A stretch of 64,000 nucleotides of DNA. Origin: Bosea vaviloviae. GTDB lineage: Bacteria; Pseudomonadota; Alphaproteobacteria; Rhizobiales; Beijerinckiaceae. The first letter of the stretch is position 1. Each line of letters begins with the position of its first letter. The translations under genes were made by a program, and so were the position numbers. Below are positions 7,550 to 15,891 of this stretch, one piece after another. Under the pieces are notes generated by a model, which was not told where the DNA came from, ran no database searches, and was given only the letters and a program-made list of their open reading frames with translations. Location: positions 5,261,001 through 5,325,000 of the forward strand of contig NZ_CP017147.1 in NCBI RefSeq assembly GCF_001741865.1, read 5' to 3'.

Positions 7550-10500
7550 GTGTCGCGTTGCGTGAGTTCTCCGGTTTTGCGTGTCCCGCGTTCCCTTGCC
7601 TTCGGTATCGGGTTGGCTGCGCTCGCCATCGGCGCGGGCCTGTGCGAGCCCACGCTCGCCGCCAACGCCACCTTGCGCGGCCAGGACATGCCGCCGGGCT
7701 TCGGCCGCCTCGCCCTGACCTTCGACGAACCGACGCCGACCCGCATCCGCCTCAACAATGGCGTGCTCGTGGTCGCCTTCGCCTCCCCGGTGAAGATCGA
7801 CATCAACAAGATCGCCAAGGAGCTGCCGGAATACATCACCCTGGCGCGGCTCGACCCCGACGGGCGCGGCATGCGCTTCGCGCTTCCCAAGAGGTTCCGC
7901 GCCAATCTGATCGAGGCCGGCGACAAGGCCTTCATCGACCTTTTGCCCGAGAGCTGGACCGGATTGCTGCCCGGGCCACCGCCCGAAGTGATCGCCGAGA
8001 TGGCGGAGCGCTTGAAGCAGGCCGAAGCCCGCGTCAAGGAAGCTGCCCGCCAGCCACGGCCCCAGAACAAGCCCTTGATCATGCGCGGCGCCAAGCTGCC
8101 GACGCTGGAGCGCCTGATCTTCGAGGCCCCTCCGGGGACCGCTCTCACGACTGCGCTCGAGGACGGCACTCTGAACCTGACCCTCGACCAGCCGCTGGCG
8201 GTCGAGCCCATAGCCCTCAAACGCGCCCTACCGGACGGCGTCGCGCTGCTCTCCCACGAGACCGACGAGACCGCGACACGGCTTGAACTCTCGATTCCGA
8301 AGGACTGGCAGGTCAGGAACTTCCAGGACGAGGACGGGCTGACGGTCGATCTCCTGCGCCCCGCCAAGACCACCGGACCGACATTGGCGAGCCTGCCGGA
8401 AGGAACGGATGCGGCGGTGAAGGCCGCGCCGACGCCCGCCTCCTTACCGGCTGCGGCAGCAGCCTCCGCCGTCGCTCCCGACAGCCAGCCCGCGACCACT
8501 CCTGCGGCTGTCGCCCCGCCGGTCATCGACCCGACACCCCAGGCGGTGAAGATCGAGGCTGCCGGCACTGCACAAGGCGGGCATATCGATTTCCGCTTTC
8601 CGCGCATGACCGGCGCGGCCGCCTTCATCGACGCGGGGATCGTCACTCTCGTCTTCGACACGCGCGACACGATCAACCCGACCGATTTCAAGACCATCCT
8701 GCCGCAACTCGTCGAAGACGCGACCGTAACCCGCGAGGGCAAGGTCACGCTGGTGCGTCTGCGACTGGCGAGTCAGCAATTGACACGGCTGATCGATGAC
8801 GGCCCGACTTGGTCGCTGAGCCTTGGCGAGCCGCAGAAGAAGACGGCGACCCCGATTGCGCCGCGCCGCGCGATCGACGAGCGCGGCCAAACCATCCTCG
8901 CCGTACCGCTGTCTGGCATGACGGGAGTGCATTGGCTCGAGCCGGGCCCGTCCGGGACGCCGCTGGCAGTCGCGACAGTGTTCGGCCCGACGCGCGTCAC
9001 GGCCAAGCCCTATCAGTTCGTCGAATTCAACTTGCTCCAGACCGCCCATGGACTTGCCGTCGCGCCCAGCGCCGACGATCTCGTGGTGCGCGCCGCGGCC
9101 GACCAGGCCCAGATCGGCCGCGCCGGTGGCTTGACCGTGACGCTCGACGTAGCCGCCGAGGCGCCGAGCGACACGAGCCAGACTGCGGCCGCCCAGCCAC
9201 CCCTGCTCGACCCCGAACAATGGAGCAAGCTGCACGTCGACACCGTGCGGGACGGCGCACGCGCCCTGCTGCGCGACGTCGCCGACGCCTCGCGCGGCCG
9301 CAAATCCGAGGCGCGCCTCGCCTTGGCGCGCTTCTACGCGGCCAACGGTTTGATGGCGGAAGCCAATGGTCCCCTGTCGGTCATGATGGCAGACGACCCG
9401 GCCACGCGGAATCAGCGCGAGCCGCTCTTCCTGAAGGGACTGATCGCGGTGCGCATGCATCGCAATCAGCAGGCGATCACCGCCTTCGATGCAGGCCCGA
9501 TCAAGGAGGATGTCGAAGCCGGCCTCTGGCGCGCTTTGCCGGAGCAGAGACTTGGGCGCAACGCCCAGGCGCTCATCGGTTTTCGCCGCGCGGAGGCGAT
9601 CCTCGATCGCTATCCACCGGAGATCCAGGCCGAACTGCGCTTCGCGAAGGCTCGCGCGGCGCTGGCGATGCAGGACCTCACCGTCGCCGAGCGCGAGATC
9701 GAAAAACTCGCGAACCTGCCGCAAGGCCTGGTGGAGCCCGAGAAACTCGCGCTCCTGCGCGCCATCCTCGACGATGTCGGCGGCCGGCCGGAAGCTGCGC
9801 TGAACGGCTACAAGCCCTTGTTCGAGGCACGCAGCCGGCCTGTCGCCGCCGAGGCGCAATTGCGCGCGGTCAAGCTGGTACAGGTCGAAAAGCGGCCGGA
9901 CATATCGTCCGACGAAGCCATCGCCCGCCTGGAGACGGTATCGATCATCTGGCGCGGCGGCGATCTGGAGATGGAGGCGCTGGCCGAACTCGGTCGGCTC
10001 TATGCCGACCACCAGCGCTGGCGCGACGCCTTCATGGTCGCGCGTCGGGCAAATGAGAACTACCCCGACAACCCGCTGACGCGACGCATGCATGACGAAA
10101 CCGCCCAGCGCTTCGCCGAGCTGTTCAGCGGTCGCGGCGCCGAGCAGTTGCCGCGCATCGAGGCGCTGGCCCTGTTCTACGACTTCAAGGAGTTCCTGCC
10201 GGTCGGCCGGCGCGGCGACGAGATCACCCGGCTCTTGGCCGACAGGCTGGTCGAGCTCGACCTGCTGGATCAGGCGGGCGAAATCCTGCGCTACCAGATC
10301 GAGAAACGCCTGACCGGCGCGGCGCGCTCCACCGTCGCCACCAAGCTCGCCATGATCAGCCTGATGAACGGAAAGCCGGTCGAGGCGTTGCGCGCGCTCA
10401 ACACGACGCGGCTGATCGAACTGCCCGGCGACGTCAAGCGCGCCCGCCTGCTGCTCGAGGCCAAGGCATTATCCGATTTGTCGCGCACCGACCAGGCGCT

Positions 10501-10993
10501 CGAATTGCTGGAAGCGGAGCGCGGGCCCGAGGTCGACCGTTTGCGCTCCGACATCTTCTGGACCGGCAAGCGCTGGCGGGAGGCCGGCGAGGCGCATGAA
10601 CGCATGCTCGGCGAAAGCTGGCGCGGCACCGCCCCCCTCAGCGAAAGCGAGCGTGCCGACGTGATGCGCAGCGCGATTTCCTATGTCATGTCGAACGAGG
10701 CGCTCTCGCTGGATCGGCTGCGAGGCAAGTTCGCCGCCAAGATGGCGCAGAGCACGGATGCGCGCACCTTCGCCTTCGTCACCGGAGCCAGCCGCGCCAA
10801 GGCCTCCGACATCCGCGAGATGGCGCGCGCGGCAGCGGGCTCCGACACCTTGATCGACTTCATGACGGCCTATCGCGCCCGCTACCCCGGCTACTCCACC
10901 GTCGTGCGGCAGCGCCCCAGACCCGAGCTGCCGCCGGCCGAGGGCCAGACCGGCGCGGCCGAAAGCGTGGCCCCGCCGCCCAGGCGGGGCTGA
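7550..10993 (+). CDS. Very large secreted TPR-repeat protein next to fliP
   Basis: The product (1147 residues from a GTG start) begins with an N-terminal signal-like segment (SLAFGIGLAALAIGAGL, end near LAANA). A beta-rich N-terminal part (about 45-330) holds strand-like repeats (FGRLALTFDEPTPTRIRL; FEAPPGTALTTALEDGTL; FRFPRMTGAAAFIDAGIV), and a Pro/Ala linker lies at about 285-340. From about residue 560 to 1000 helical pairs typical of tetratricopeptide repeats dominate (ARLALARFYAANGLMAEANG, EAEAILDRYPPEIQAELRFA-like units). It is probably periplasmic. It converges with fliP. I know it only as an unnamed TPR protein that travels with flagellar genes in this order; a role in flagellar or envelope assembly is inferred. 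Confidence 0.75.
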   Translation: MSRCVSSPVLRVPRSLAFGIGLAALAIGAGLCEPTLAANATLRGQDMPPGFGRLALTFDEPTPTRIRLNNGVLVVAFASPVKIDINKIAKELPEYITLARLDPDGRGMRFALPKRFRANLIEAGDKAFIDLLPESWTGLLPGPPPEVIAEMAERLKQAEARVKEAARQPRPQNKPLIMRGAKLPTLERLIFEAPPGTALTTALEDGTLNLTLDQPLAVEPIALKRALPDGVALLSHETDETATRLELSIPKDWQVRNFQDEDGLTVDLLRPAKTTGPTLASLPEGTDAAVKAAPTPASLPAAAAASAVAPDSQPATTPAAVAPPVIDPTPQAVKIEAAGTAQGGHIDFRFPRMTGAAAFIDAGIVTLVFDTRDTINPTDFKTILPQLVEDATVTREGKVTLVRLRLASQQLTRLIDDGPTWSLSLGEPQKKTATPIAPRRAIDERGQTILAVPLSGMTGVHWLEPGPSGTPLAVATVFGPTRVTAKPYQFVEFNLLQTAHGLAVAPSADDLVVRAAADQAQIGRAGGLTVTLDVAAEAPSDTSQTAAAQPPLLDPEQWSKLHVDTVRDGARALLRDVADASRGRKSEARLALARFYAANGLMAEANGPLSVMMADDPATRNQREPLFLKGLIAVRMHRNQQAITAFDAGPIKEDVEAGLWRALPEQRLGRNAQALIGFRRAEAILDRYPPEIQAELRFAKARAALAMQDLTVAEREIEKLANLPQGLVEPEKLALLRAILDDVGGRPEAALNGYKPLFEARSRPVAAEAQLRAVKLVQVEKRPDISSDEAIARLETVSIIWRGGDLEMEALAELGRLYADHQRWRDAFMVARRANENYPDNPLTRRMHDETAQRFAELFSGRGAEQLPRIEALALFYDFKEFLPVGRRGDEITRLLADRLVELDLLDQAGEILRYQIEKRLTGAARSTVATKLAMISLMNGKPVEALRALNTTRLIELPGDVKRARLLLEAKALSDLSRTDQALELLEAERGPEVDRLRSDIFWTGKRWREAGEAHERMLGESWRGTAPLSESERADVMRSAISYVMSNEALSLDRLRGKFAAKMAQSTDARTFAFVTGASRAKASDIREMARAAAGSDTLIDFMTAYRARYPGYSTVVRQRPRPELPPAEGQTGAAESVAPPPRRG

Positions 10994-10996
10994 GCC

Positions 10997-11827
10997 CTAT
11001 CCCGACCCGCCATAGCTCTTGACCAGCGAGCTTGCGACGAGCCCCCAGCCGTCGACCAGCACGAAGAAGATCAGCTTGAACGGCAGCGCCACCGTCACCG
11101 GCGGCAGCATCATCATACCGACCGACATCAGGATCGAAGCCACCACCAGGTCGATGATCAGGAAGGGTACGAACAGCAGGAAGCCGATCTCGAAGGCCCG
11201 GCGCAGTTCCGAGATCATGAAGGCCGGCACCAGCACCTGGATCTGGACGTCCTCGGGCCGCGCGGGAGCCGGCTCGCGCGACATCTCCATGAACAACGCC
11301 AGATCCTTCTCGCGTACATTCTTGAGCATGAACGCCTTGAACGGCACGACCCCTCGATTATAGGCCTCCTGCGGCTGGATCTGCCCGGCAACGAGCGGTT
11401 CGATCGCAGTGCGATAGGCCTCGCGCAGCGTTGGCGTCATCACGAAGCCGGTCAGGAACAGCGCCAGCCCGATGATCACGGCATTCGGCGGAGCGGTCTG
11501 TGTGCCGAGCGCCGAGCGCAGCAACGACAGCACGACTGCGATACGCGTGAACGACGTCACCATGACCAGGATCGACGGCGCGAGCGACAGCACCGTGATG
11601 ACGGCGATGAGCTGGAGCGCGCGCTCGGCGACGCCCCCGCCTTGCCCCAGGTCGAGCGAAAGCGTCTGCGCCCAGGCCGGAGCCGCCAGCACCGGCAAGA
11701 GCGCGAATGCGCCCCATAGGGCGCGGCCGCCTCGCAGCGATCTCTCAAGGGTTCTGGTCAAGGTCTCGCCGGGCCGGGCCAACGCCCGACTCAGTCGATC
11801 GGGCCTAGCAACGCTAGAACCGGCCAT
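10997..11827 (-). CDS. fliP: Flagellar export gate protein FliP
   Basis: FliP forms the pore of the flagellar type III export gate with FliQ and FliR. The 276-residue product has a long leader before the signal-like segment (FALLPVLAAPAWAQ). Family blocks follow: SLAPSILVMVTSFTRIAVVL, LFLTGFVMTP, a central periplasmic domain (about 125-190), FMISELRRAFEIGF and the closing segment SVGMMMLPPVTVALPFK. The leader of about 35 residues ahead of the hydrophobic segment is longer than usual, and a later start is possible. It is transcribed behind fliO on the minus strand; its stop lies 3 nt from the convergent TPR gene. Confidence 0.97.
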   Translation of the reverse strand: MAGSSVARPDRLSRALARPGETLTRTLERSLRGGRALWGAFALLPVLAAPAWAQTLSLDLGQGGGVAERALQLIAVITVLSLAPSILVMVTSFTRIAVVLSLLRSALGTQTAPPNAVIIGLALFLTGFVMTPTLREAYRTAIEPLVAGQIQPQEAYNRGVVPFKAFMLKNVREKDLALFMEMSREPAPARPEDVQIQVLVPAFMISELRRAFEIGFLLFVPFLIIDLVVASILMSVGMMMLPPVTVALPFKLIFFVLVDGWGLVASSLVKSYGGSG

Positions 11828-11902
11828 CGCGGCCCGGCAACCGGGGACAGAGCGTCAGGCGCCCGCGTGCCGACAATCCTGTTGATCGTGCCTGCTGATC
11901 GT

Positions 11903-11943
11903 GCCGACGCCCGCCTCGCCGTTCCGGCGAGGCGGGCGTCGGC
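11903..11943. terminator. Perfect 18-bp stem-loop between fliO and fliP
   Basis: The arms gccgacgcccgcctcgcc (11903-11920) and ggcgaggcgggcgtcggc (11926-11943) pair exactly around a 5-nt loop. The structure lies 12 nt after the fliO stop and 76 nt before the fliP start. There is no T-run on the minus-strand exit side. It may therefore attenuate, pause or process the fliO-fliP message rather than end it. Confidence 0.7.
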
Positions 11944-11954
11944 TCTGGGCGATT

Positions 11955-13307
11955 CTAGGATTTCTTGGGATCGCGGCCGAGCAGGCGCGCGAATTCGGCC
12001 TCGATCGCATCGACGGAAAACGGGTCGATGGCAGCAGGCTTCGGCTCGGGCGCGGGCTCAGGCTTGAGCGCAGGCGCGGACTCAGCCTTTGGCTCAGCAT
12101 CCGGTTCGCTTGCCGCCTTCCTGGGCTCGGGGACCGGGCTCGGCTCGTGCTTATGCTCCGGTGCAGACTCTGTGGGCTTGGCCGGAGCTTCGAGGAACGA
12201 ATCCTCGATATCGTCGGCAGGAGCCGACTCGGCAGCAGCCGGCTCGGTCACGGCCGCAGGCTCGCTCTTGGCTGGCGCAGCCTTGACGGGTTCCGGCTCC
12301 ACGACAGGCTCGGGCACGGGAGGCGCTGTGACAGGAGCAGATTTCGCCGTGACGGTGACGGCAGGCGCCTTGGGAACCATGCGCTCGGGCCTGAGGCCCA
12401 GGGCCATTTCGAGCTCGGCCTCGACATCGGCCGGCAACGGAATCGGCCTCCCAGCCGTTTCGGGCGGCGCAGGCGGAGTCGGCGTTGGCATCGCCGTCAC
12501 AACAACAGAGGTATCGACAACCGGCTCGACCTGCGGCACAGGCGGCTTGGGCTCGTCCTGAAGCCGTGGCGGCTCGACAGGCGCATTCGCCGGGCGGACG
12601 GCCGAATGAGGCCGCTTCAGCGCCTCCTCCAATTGCTGCGTCATGCTGTCGAGCTCGACGGCGCTGGCAGATTGCGATGGGGAAAAATCACGCGTGAAGC
12701 TCGGCGGCTGAACCGCCGGCGCCGGCATCTGGGTTGCCGCAGCCGCAAGGCTGGGCAGGACGACGGCGGCGGCAACAGCAGCAGGAGCCTCGGCCTGCGC
12801 CGGCCCCTGCTGCGCGGGACGCGACGGCGCACCGCCCGGGATCGATCGGATCGGCAGCCGCTCCAGTGCGGGCTGTTCCTGGCGCAGGTCTTGGCGCGTA
12901 TCTTGACGCACGGCCTCGGACGGCGGCAGAGGCTCGAAGGCGCCCGGTCGCTCGGGCGCCTGGGTCTCCGTGGGAAGCGCCGTCGCCGCGCGGCCGCCGC
13001 TGCGCAGAATGTTCGTTTCGACCACGATGTCCGAGACACCGCCGATCATGATCAGGTGTTCGACATTGTCACGCCGGATCAGGATAAGCTGACGCTGGCG
13101 GTCGAGATCGTGGATGTCGACGACGCCGAGGCGCGGCTGGCGAGCGCGACCGCCGCCCTGCCCTCTCACCCTCAGACGGCCACCCTTGATCTGGCGCGCG
13201 AACAAGCCAAGCAGCGCCAACAGCGCCAGGATCACGGCGAAAGCGATGATCCACTTTTGCCCGGTGGAAAGATCGAAGCCAAACAACGTCTGCAAGGTTT
13301 GCCTCAT
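11955..13307 (-). CDS. fliO: FliO-like flagellar biosynthesis protein with very long low-complexity tail
   Basis: The first ~130 residues look like FliO: a membrane segment (WIIAFAVILALLALLGLFA) and a small basic cytoplasmic domain with RLGVVDIHDLDRQRQLILI and VEHLIMIGG. Such FliO proteins help FliP assemble into the export gate. From about residue 140 to 450 the protein is almost entirely Pro, Ala, Glu and Val (for example VEPEPVKAAPAKSEPAAVTE), ending in a short helix (VDAIEAEFARLLGRDP). The usual family size is about 100-150 residues, so this tail is unusual. ATG 13307 (MRQTLQTLFG) is chosen over the upstream TTG. fliP follows in the same direction. Confidence 0.85.
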   Translation of the reverse strand: MRQTLQTLFGFDLSTGQKWIIAFAVILALLALLGLFARQIKGGRLRVRGQGGGRARQPRLGVVDIHDLDRQRQLILIRRDNVEHLIMIGGVSDIVVETNILRSGGRAATALPTETQAPERPGAFEPLPPSEAVRQDTRQDLRQEQPALERLPIRSIPGGAPSRPAQQGPAQAEAPAAVAAAVVLPSLAAAATQMPAPAVQPPSFTRDFSPSQSASAVELDSMTQQLEEALKRPHSAVRPANAPVEPPRLQDEPKPPVPQVEPVVDTSVVVTAMPTPTPPAPPETAGRPIPLPADVEAELEMALGLRPERMVPKAPAVTVTAKSAPVTAPPVPEPVVEPEPVKAAPAKSEPAAVTEPAAAESAPADDIEDSFLEAPAKPTESAPEHKHEPSPVPEPRKAASEPDAEPKAESAPALKPEPAPEPKPAAIDPFSVDAIEAEFARLLGRDPKKS

Positions 13308-13438
13308 GAGCGACGGCGACGCCCTCGAGCGGCCGATGTTTCCGCCCAAGGTTCAACGCCTTGGCTATAGCATAACGCTTTTCTTATCGGGCAACATGGT
13401 GAACGCGTGGTTAACTGGTTTGTTCAGCCAGGCCGATT

Positions 13439-13454
13439 TTAACCGGCCGTTAAC
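13439..13454. promoter_or_regulatory. CtrA-type box in the fliO-flgB divergent region
   Basis: TTAA (13439-13442), seven bases, then TTAAC (13450-13454) matches the CtrA consensus TTAA-N7-TTAAC exactly. It lies about 100 nt before the flgB start and about 130 nt before the divergent fliO start. CtrA control of early flagellar operons is well established in Caulobacter and reported in Rhizobiales; binding here is inferred. Confidence 0.7.
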
Positions 13455-13554
13455 CCTGTACCCGGCAATATTTACCCAGTGAGCGAAAGCCTCGCCGCGC
13501 AGCCGCCCCTTGGCGACAGCCGGCCCCAGGGTGACCGGAACGGAACGAGCGACC

Positions 13555-13956
13555 ATGGCCGACACTGCTTTGGGCACCGGCGGAAACCTGATGCAGGCGC
13601 TGAAGACCCGCATGCACTGGCACCAATCGCGCCAGAAGCTGCTGGCCGAGAACGTCGCCAATGCCGACAGCCCGGGCTTTCGCCCGCATGACCTGAAAGC
13701 ACCTGCGATCGCGCCCGGCCAGGCCGGCGTCGTGATGGCACAGACCAGCCCCAGTCATATGGGCCTCTCCGGCCAGCGTGGCGGCTTCAACGGCACGAAC
13801 GCCCAGCGTTTCGAAATCACGCCTAACGGCAACGCGGTCAATCTCGAGGACGAGATGATGAAGGTCGCGCAGAACCAGTCTGACTACCAGCTCGCGGCCT
13901 CGCTCTACACCAAGGGGCTGGGCCTGATGAAGATCGCGATCGGCAAGGGCCGCTGA
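13555..13956 (+). CDS. flgB: Flagellar basal-body rod protein FlgB
   Basis: FlgB is part of the proximal rod crossing the periplasm. The 133-residue product has the family signature near its N-terminus (LKTRMHWHQSRQKLLAENVA, then NADSPGFRPHDL) and the C-terminal helix of rod proteins (NLEDEMMKVAQNQSDYQLAA). The length is normal. ATG 13555 is chosen because upstream in-frame starts (TTG 13510) would add residues not seen in the family. It is the first gene of a plus-strand operon flgB-flgC-fliE-fliQ-fliR-flhB preceded by a CtrA-type box. Confidence 0.95.
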   Translation: MADTALGTGGNLMQALKTRMHWHQSRQKLLAENVANADSPGFRPHDLKAPAIAPGQAGVVMAQTSPSHMGLSGQRGGFNGTNAQRFEITPNGNAVNLEDEMMKVAQNQSDYQLAASLYTKGLGLMKIAIGKGR

Positions 13957-13984
13957 CCGGCGCCGCTAAGGTAGGAGGCAAATC

Positions 13985-14395
13985 ATGGATTTGATGAAGA
14001 GCATCGCGGTCGCGGCATCGGGCCTGCGCACCCAGTCCGGCCGCATGCGCGTGATCGCGGAGAATATGGCCAACGCCGATTCCGGGCCCGCCAGCGCCGG
14101 TGCCGACCCTTATCGTCGCAAGATCCCGACCTTCCAGCGCCGTTTCGACCGCGACCTCGACGCACAATTGGTCAATCTCGGCCGCGTCCAGCGCGACCAG
14201 AGCGCCTTCCGCACGAAATTCGAGCCCGGCAATCCGGTTGCCGACGCCTCGGGCAATGTCCGCATGCCCAATGTCGACACCCTGATCGAGACCGTGGACA
14301 TGCGCGAGGCCCAGCGCAGCTATGAGGCCAACCTCAATCTGATCTCCTCCACGCGCCGGATGATCCAGCGCACCATCGACATCCTGCGCACCTGA
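13985..14395 (+). CDS. flgC: Flagellar basal-body rod protein FlgC
   Basis: This 136-residue proximal-rod protein shows the rod signature (SIAVAASGLRTQSGRMRVIA, ENMANADS) and a C-terminal helix (VDTLIETVDMREAQRSYEAN) of the FlgC family. AGGAGG lies about 6 nt upstream of the ATG, giving a strong ribosome site. It follows flgB after 28 nt. The protein is exported unfolded through the flagellar gate and assembles with FlgB, FlgF and FliE. Confidence 0.96.
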   Translation: MDLMKSIAVAASGLRTQSGRMRVIAENMANADSGPASAGADPYRRKIPTFQRRFDRDLDAQLVNLGRVQRDQSAFRTKFEPGNPVADASGNVRMPNVDTLIETVDMREAQRSYEANLNLISSTRRMIQRTIDILRT

Positions 14396-14424
14396 TCGCG
14401 CGGCCCGGAACAGGAATTCCAGCC

Positions 14425-14748
14425 ATGGCCACACCCAGCTTCGCCGCGGGAGCCTACGCCTCGATCCAGGGGATGGGCGCGGGCAATCTGATGCGCAAGC
14501 CGCTCGCCGCCGCGACCGGCGCAGGCGACGGCCCGGATTTCTCGTCGCTGATCAGCAAGGCGCTCGAAGCCACCGCCGACGCCGGCAAGAAGAGCGACAC
14601 GCAGACGGCCAATGTCGCAGCCGGCCGCTCCGATGTGGTCGATGTCGTGACCGCCGTCGCCGAAAGCGAGGCCGCAATCGAGACGCTCGTCGCCGTGCGC
14701 GACAAGATCATCGCGTCTTATGAGGAAATCATGCGGATGCCGGTCTGA
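14425..14748 (+). CDS. fliE: Flagellar hook-basal body protein FliE
   Basis: FliE joins the MS ring to the proximal rod. The 107-residue protein has a Gly/Ala-rich N-terminus and the conserved C-terminal helix (VVTAVAESEAAIETLVAVRD, ending KIIASYEEIMRMPV). Length and gene order (after flgC) are as expected. It lies 29 nt after flgC. Confidence 0.95.
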   Translation: MATPSFAAGAYASIQGMGAGNLMRKPLAAATGAGDGPDFSSLISKALEATADAGKKSDTQTANVAAGRSDVVDVVTAVAESEAAIETLVAVRDKIIASYEEIMRMPV

Positions 14749-14776
14749 CGGCCGCCGCGTTTCAGGACGAGAAGCA

Positions 14777-15043
14777 ATGACCTCCGGTGCCATCCTCGAC
14801 GTCGCGCGCGACGGCATTTTCGTCTTCCTCAAGGCCGGTGGGCCGGTGATGGCGGTTGCCCTCATCGTCGGCCTCGCCGTCTCGCTGGTGCAGGCCCTGA
14901 CGCAGATCCAGGAACAGACGCTCGTCTACGTTCCGAAAATCCTCGCCGTTTTCGTGACGCTGATGGTGTTTCTTCCGTTCATGGGCGACGCGCTCGCAGG
15001 TTATATGGGGCGGGTCGCCGTCCGAATCGCCACGGGCGAATGA
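14777..15043 (+). CDS. fliQ: Flagellar export gate protein FliQ
   Basis: The 88-residue protein has two membrane helices (AGGPVMAVALIVGLAVSLVQ and the KILAVFVTLMVFLPFMGD region) joined by ALTQIQEQTL, as in all FliQ proteins. FliQ forms part of the export-gate pore with FliP and FliR. ATG 14777 is chosen because it gives the usual length; an upstream in-frame ATG at 14720 would lie inside fliE. Its stop overlaps a possible alternative fliR start at 15040. Confidence 0.96.
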   Translation: MTSGAILDVARDGIFVFLKAGGPVMAVALIVGLAVSLVQALTQIQEQTLVYVPKILAVFVTLMVFLPFMGDALAGYMGRVAVRIATGE

Positions 15044-15126
15044 ACCTGCCGCAGCTTTGCCCAGCCATGGTCGCCCATGGCCCCAGCTTGCGACGCACCG
15101 ATCGGCGAAGAGGCCCGCCGCGCCCG

Positions 15127-15885
15127 ATGCAGATCGCGATCCTGCCCGAGATCAGCGCCGTTTTCGTGCTCGTCTTCGCGCGGGTCGGAACCATGGTCAT
15201 GCTGATGCCGGGCATCGGCGAGCGCTTCGTCTTTTCGCGGGCGCGACTGTCGCTGGCCTTCTTCATCGCGCTGATGCTGGCGCCGATGGTCCGTCCGCTG
15301 CTGCGCGTGCCGAGCGACATGCCCGGCGTCGTCGGCCTGCTCGCCAGCGAGGTGCTGATCGGCCTCGTCATCGGCCTCTGCTCGCGCTTCGTCATGGCCT
15401 GCCTGCAATCGGCGGGCGCGATCGTCGCGCAGACGATGGGGCTGGGCTTCGCCACGACGATCGACCCGACAGGCGGGCAGCAGAATCCTTCGGTCGGCAA
15501 CCTGCTGACCATGCTCGGCATCACGCTCATCCTGACGACCGACCTGCATCATGTCGCCATCGTCGCGGTCCATGAGAGCTACCGTCTGCTCCCGCCGGGC
15601 GGCCTGCCCGATATCGGCGACGTGATGACGCTCGCCGTCCGCGCCGCCGCGCAGGGGTTCGCGCTCGCTGTGCAGATCTCAGCCCCCTTCATCGTCTTCG
15701 GGCTGCTGTTCAATCTGGGGCTGGGCGTGCTCGCGCGCATGATGCCGCAGCTCCAGGTCTTCTTCCTGGCCGTGCCGGCCTCGATCTTCGGCGGCATGGT
15801 CGTGCTCGCCGCCGTCCTCGGCGTCATGATGAGCGTCTTCCTCAATGACCTCGGCGTCTTCCTGCGCCAGTTCACCGGAAACTGA
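15127..15885 (+). CDS. fliR: Flagellar export gate protein FliR
   Basis: The 252-residue inner-membrane protein has about six membrane segments and FliR blocks: VFVLVFARVGTMVMLMPGIG, GLGFATTIDPTGGQQNPSVG, and a C-terminal stretch on MMPQLQVFFLAVPASI. FliR completes the P5Q4R1 export-gate core. ATG 15127 matches the family N-terminus (MQIAILPEISA). An in-frame ATG at 15040 overlaps the fliQ stop and would add 29 polar, Arg-rich residues; coupling through that start cannot be excluded. Confidence 0.95.
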   Translation: MQIAILPEISAVFVLVFARVGTMVMLMPGIGERFVFSRARLSLAFFIALMLAPMVRPLLRVPSDMPGVVGLLASEVLIGLVIGLCSRFVMACLQSAGAIVAQTMGLGFATTIDPTGGQQNPSVGNLLTMLGITLILTTDLHHVAIVAVHESYRLLPPGGLPDIGDVMTLAVRAAAQGFALAVQISAPFIVFGLLFNLGLGVLARMMPQLQVFFLAVPASIFGGMVVLAAVLGVMMSVFLNDLGVFLRQFTGN

Positions 15886-15891
15886 ACGGCG

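Noticed and set aside
8444..10093. Minus-strand open frame of 549 codons opposite the TPR gene
   Set aside because: No domain or ribosome site; the plus-strand TPR helices are convincing.
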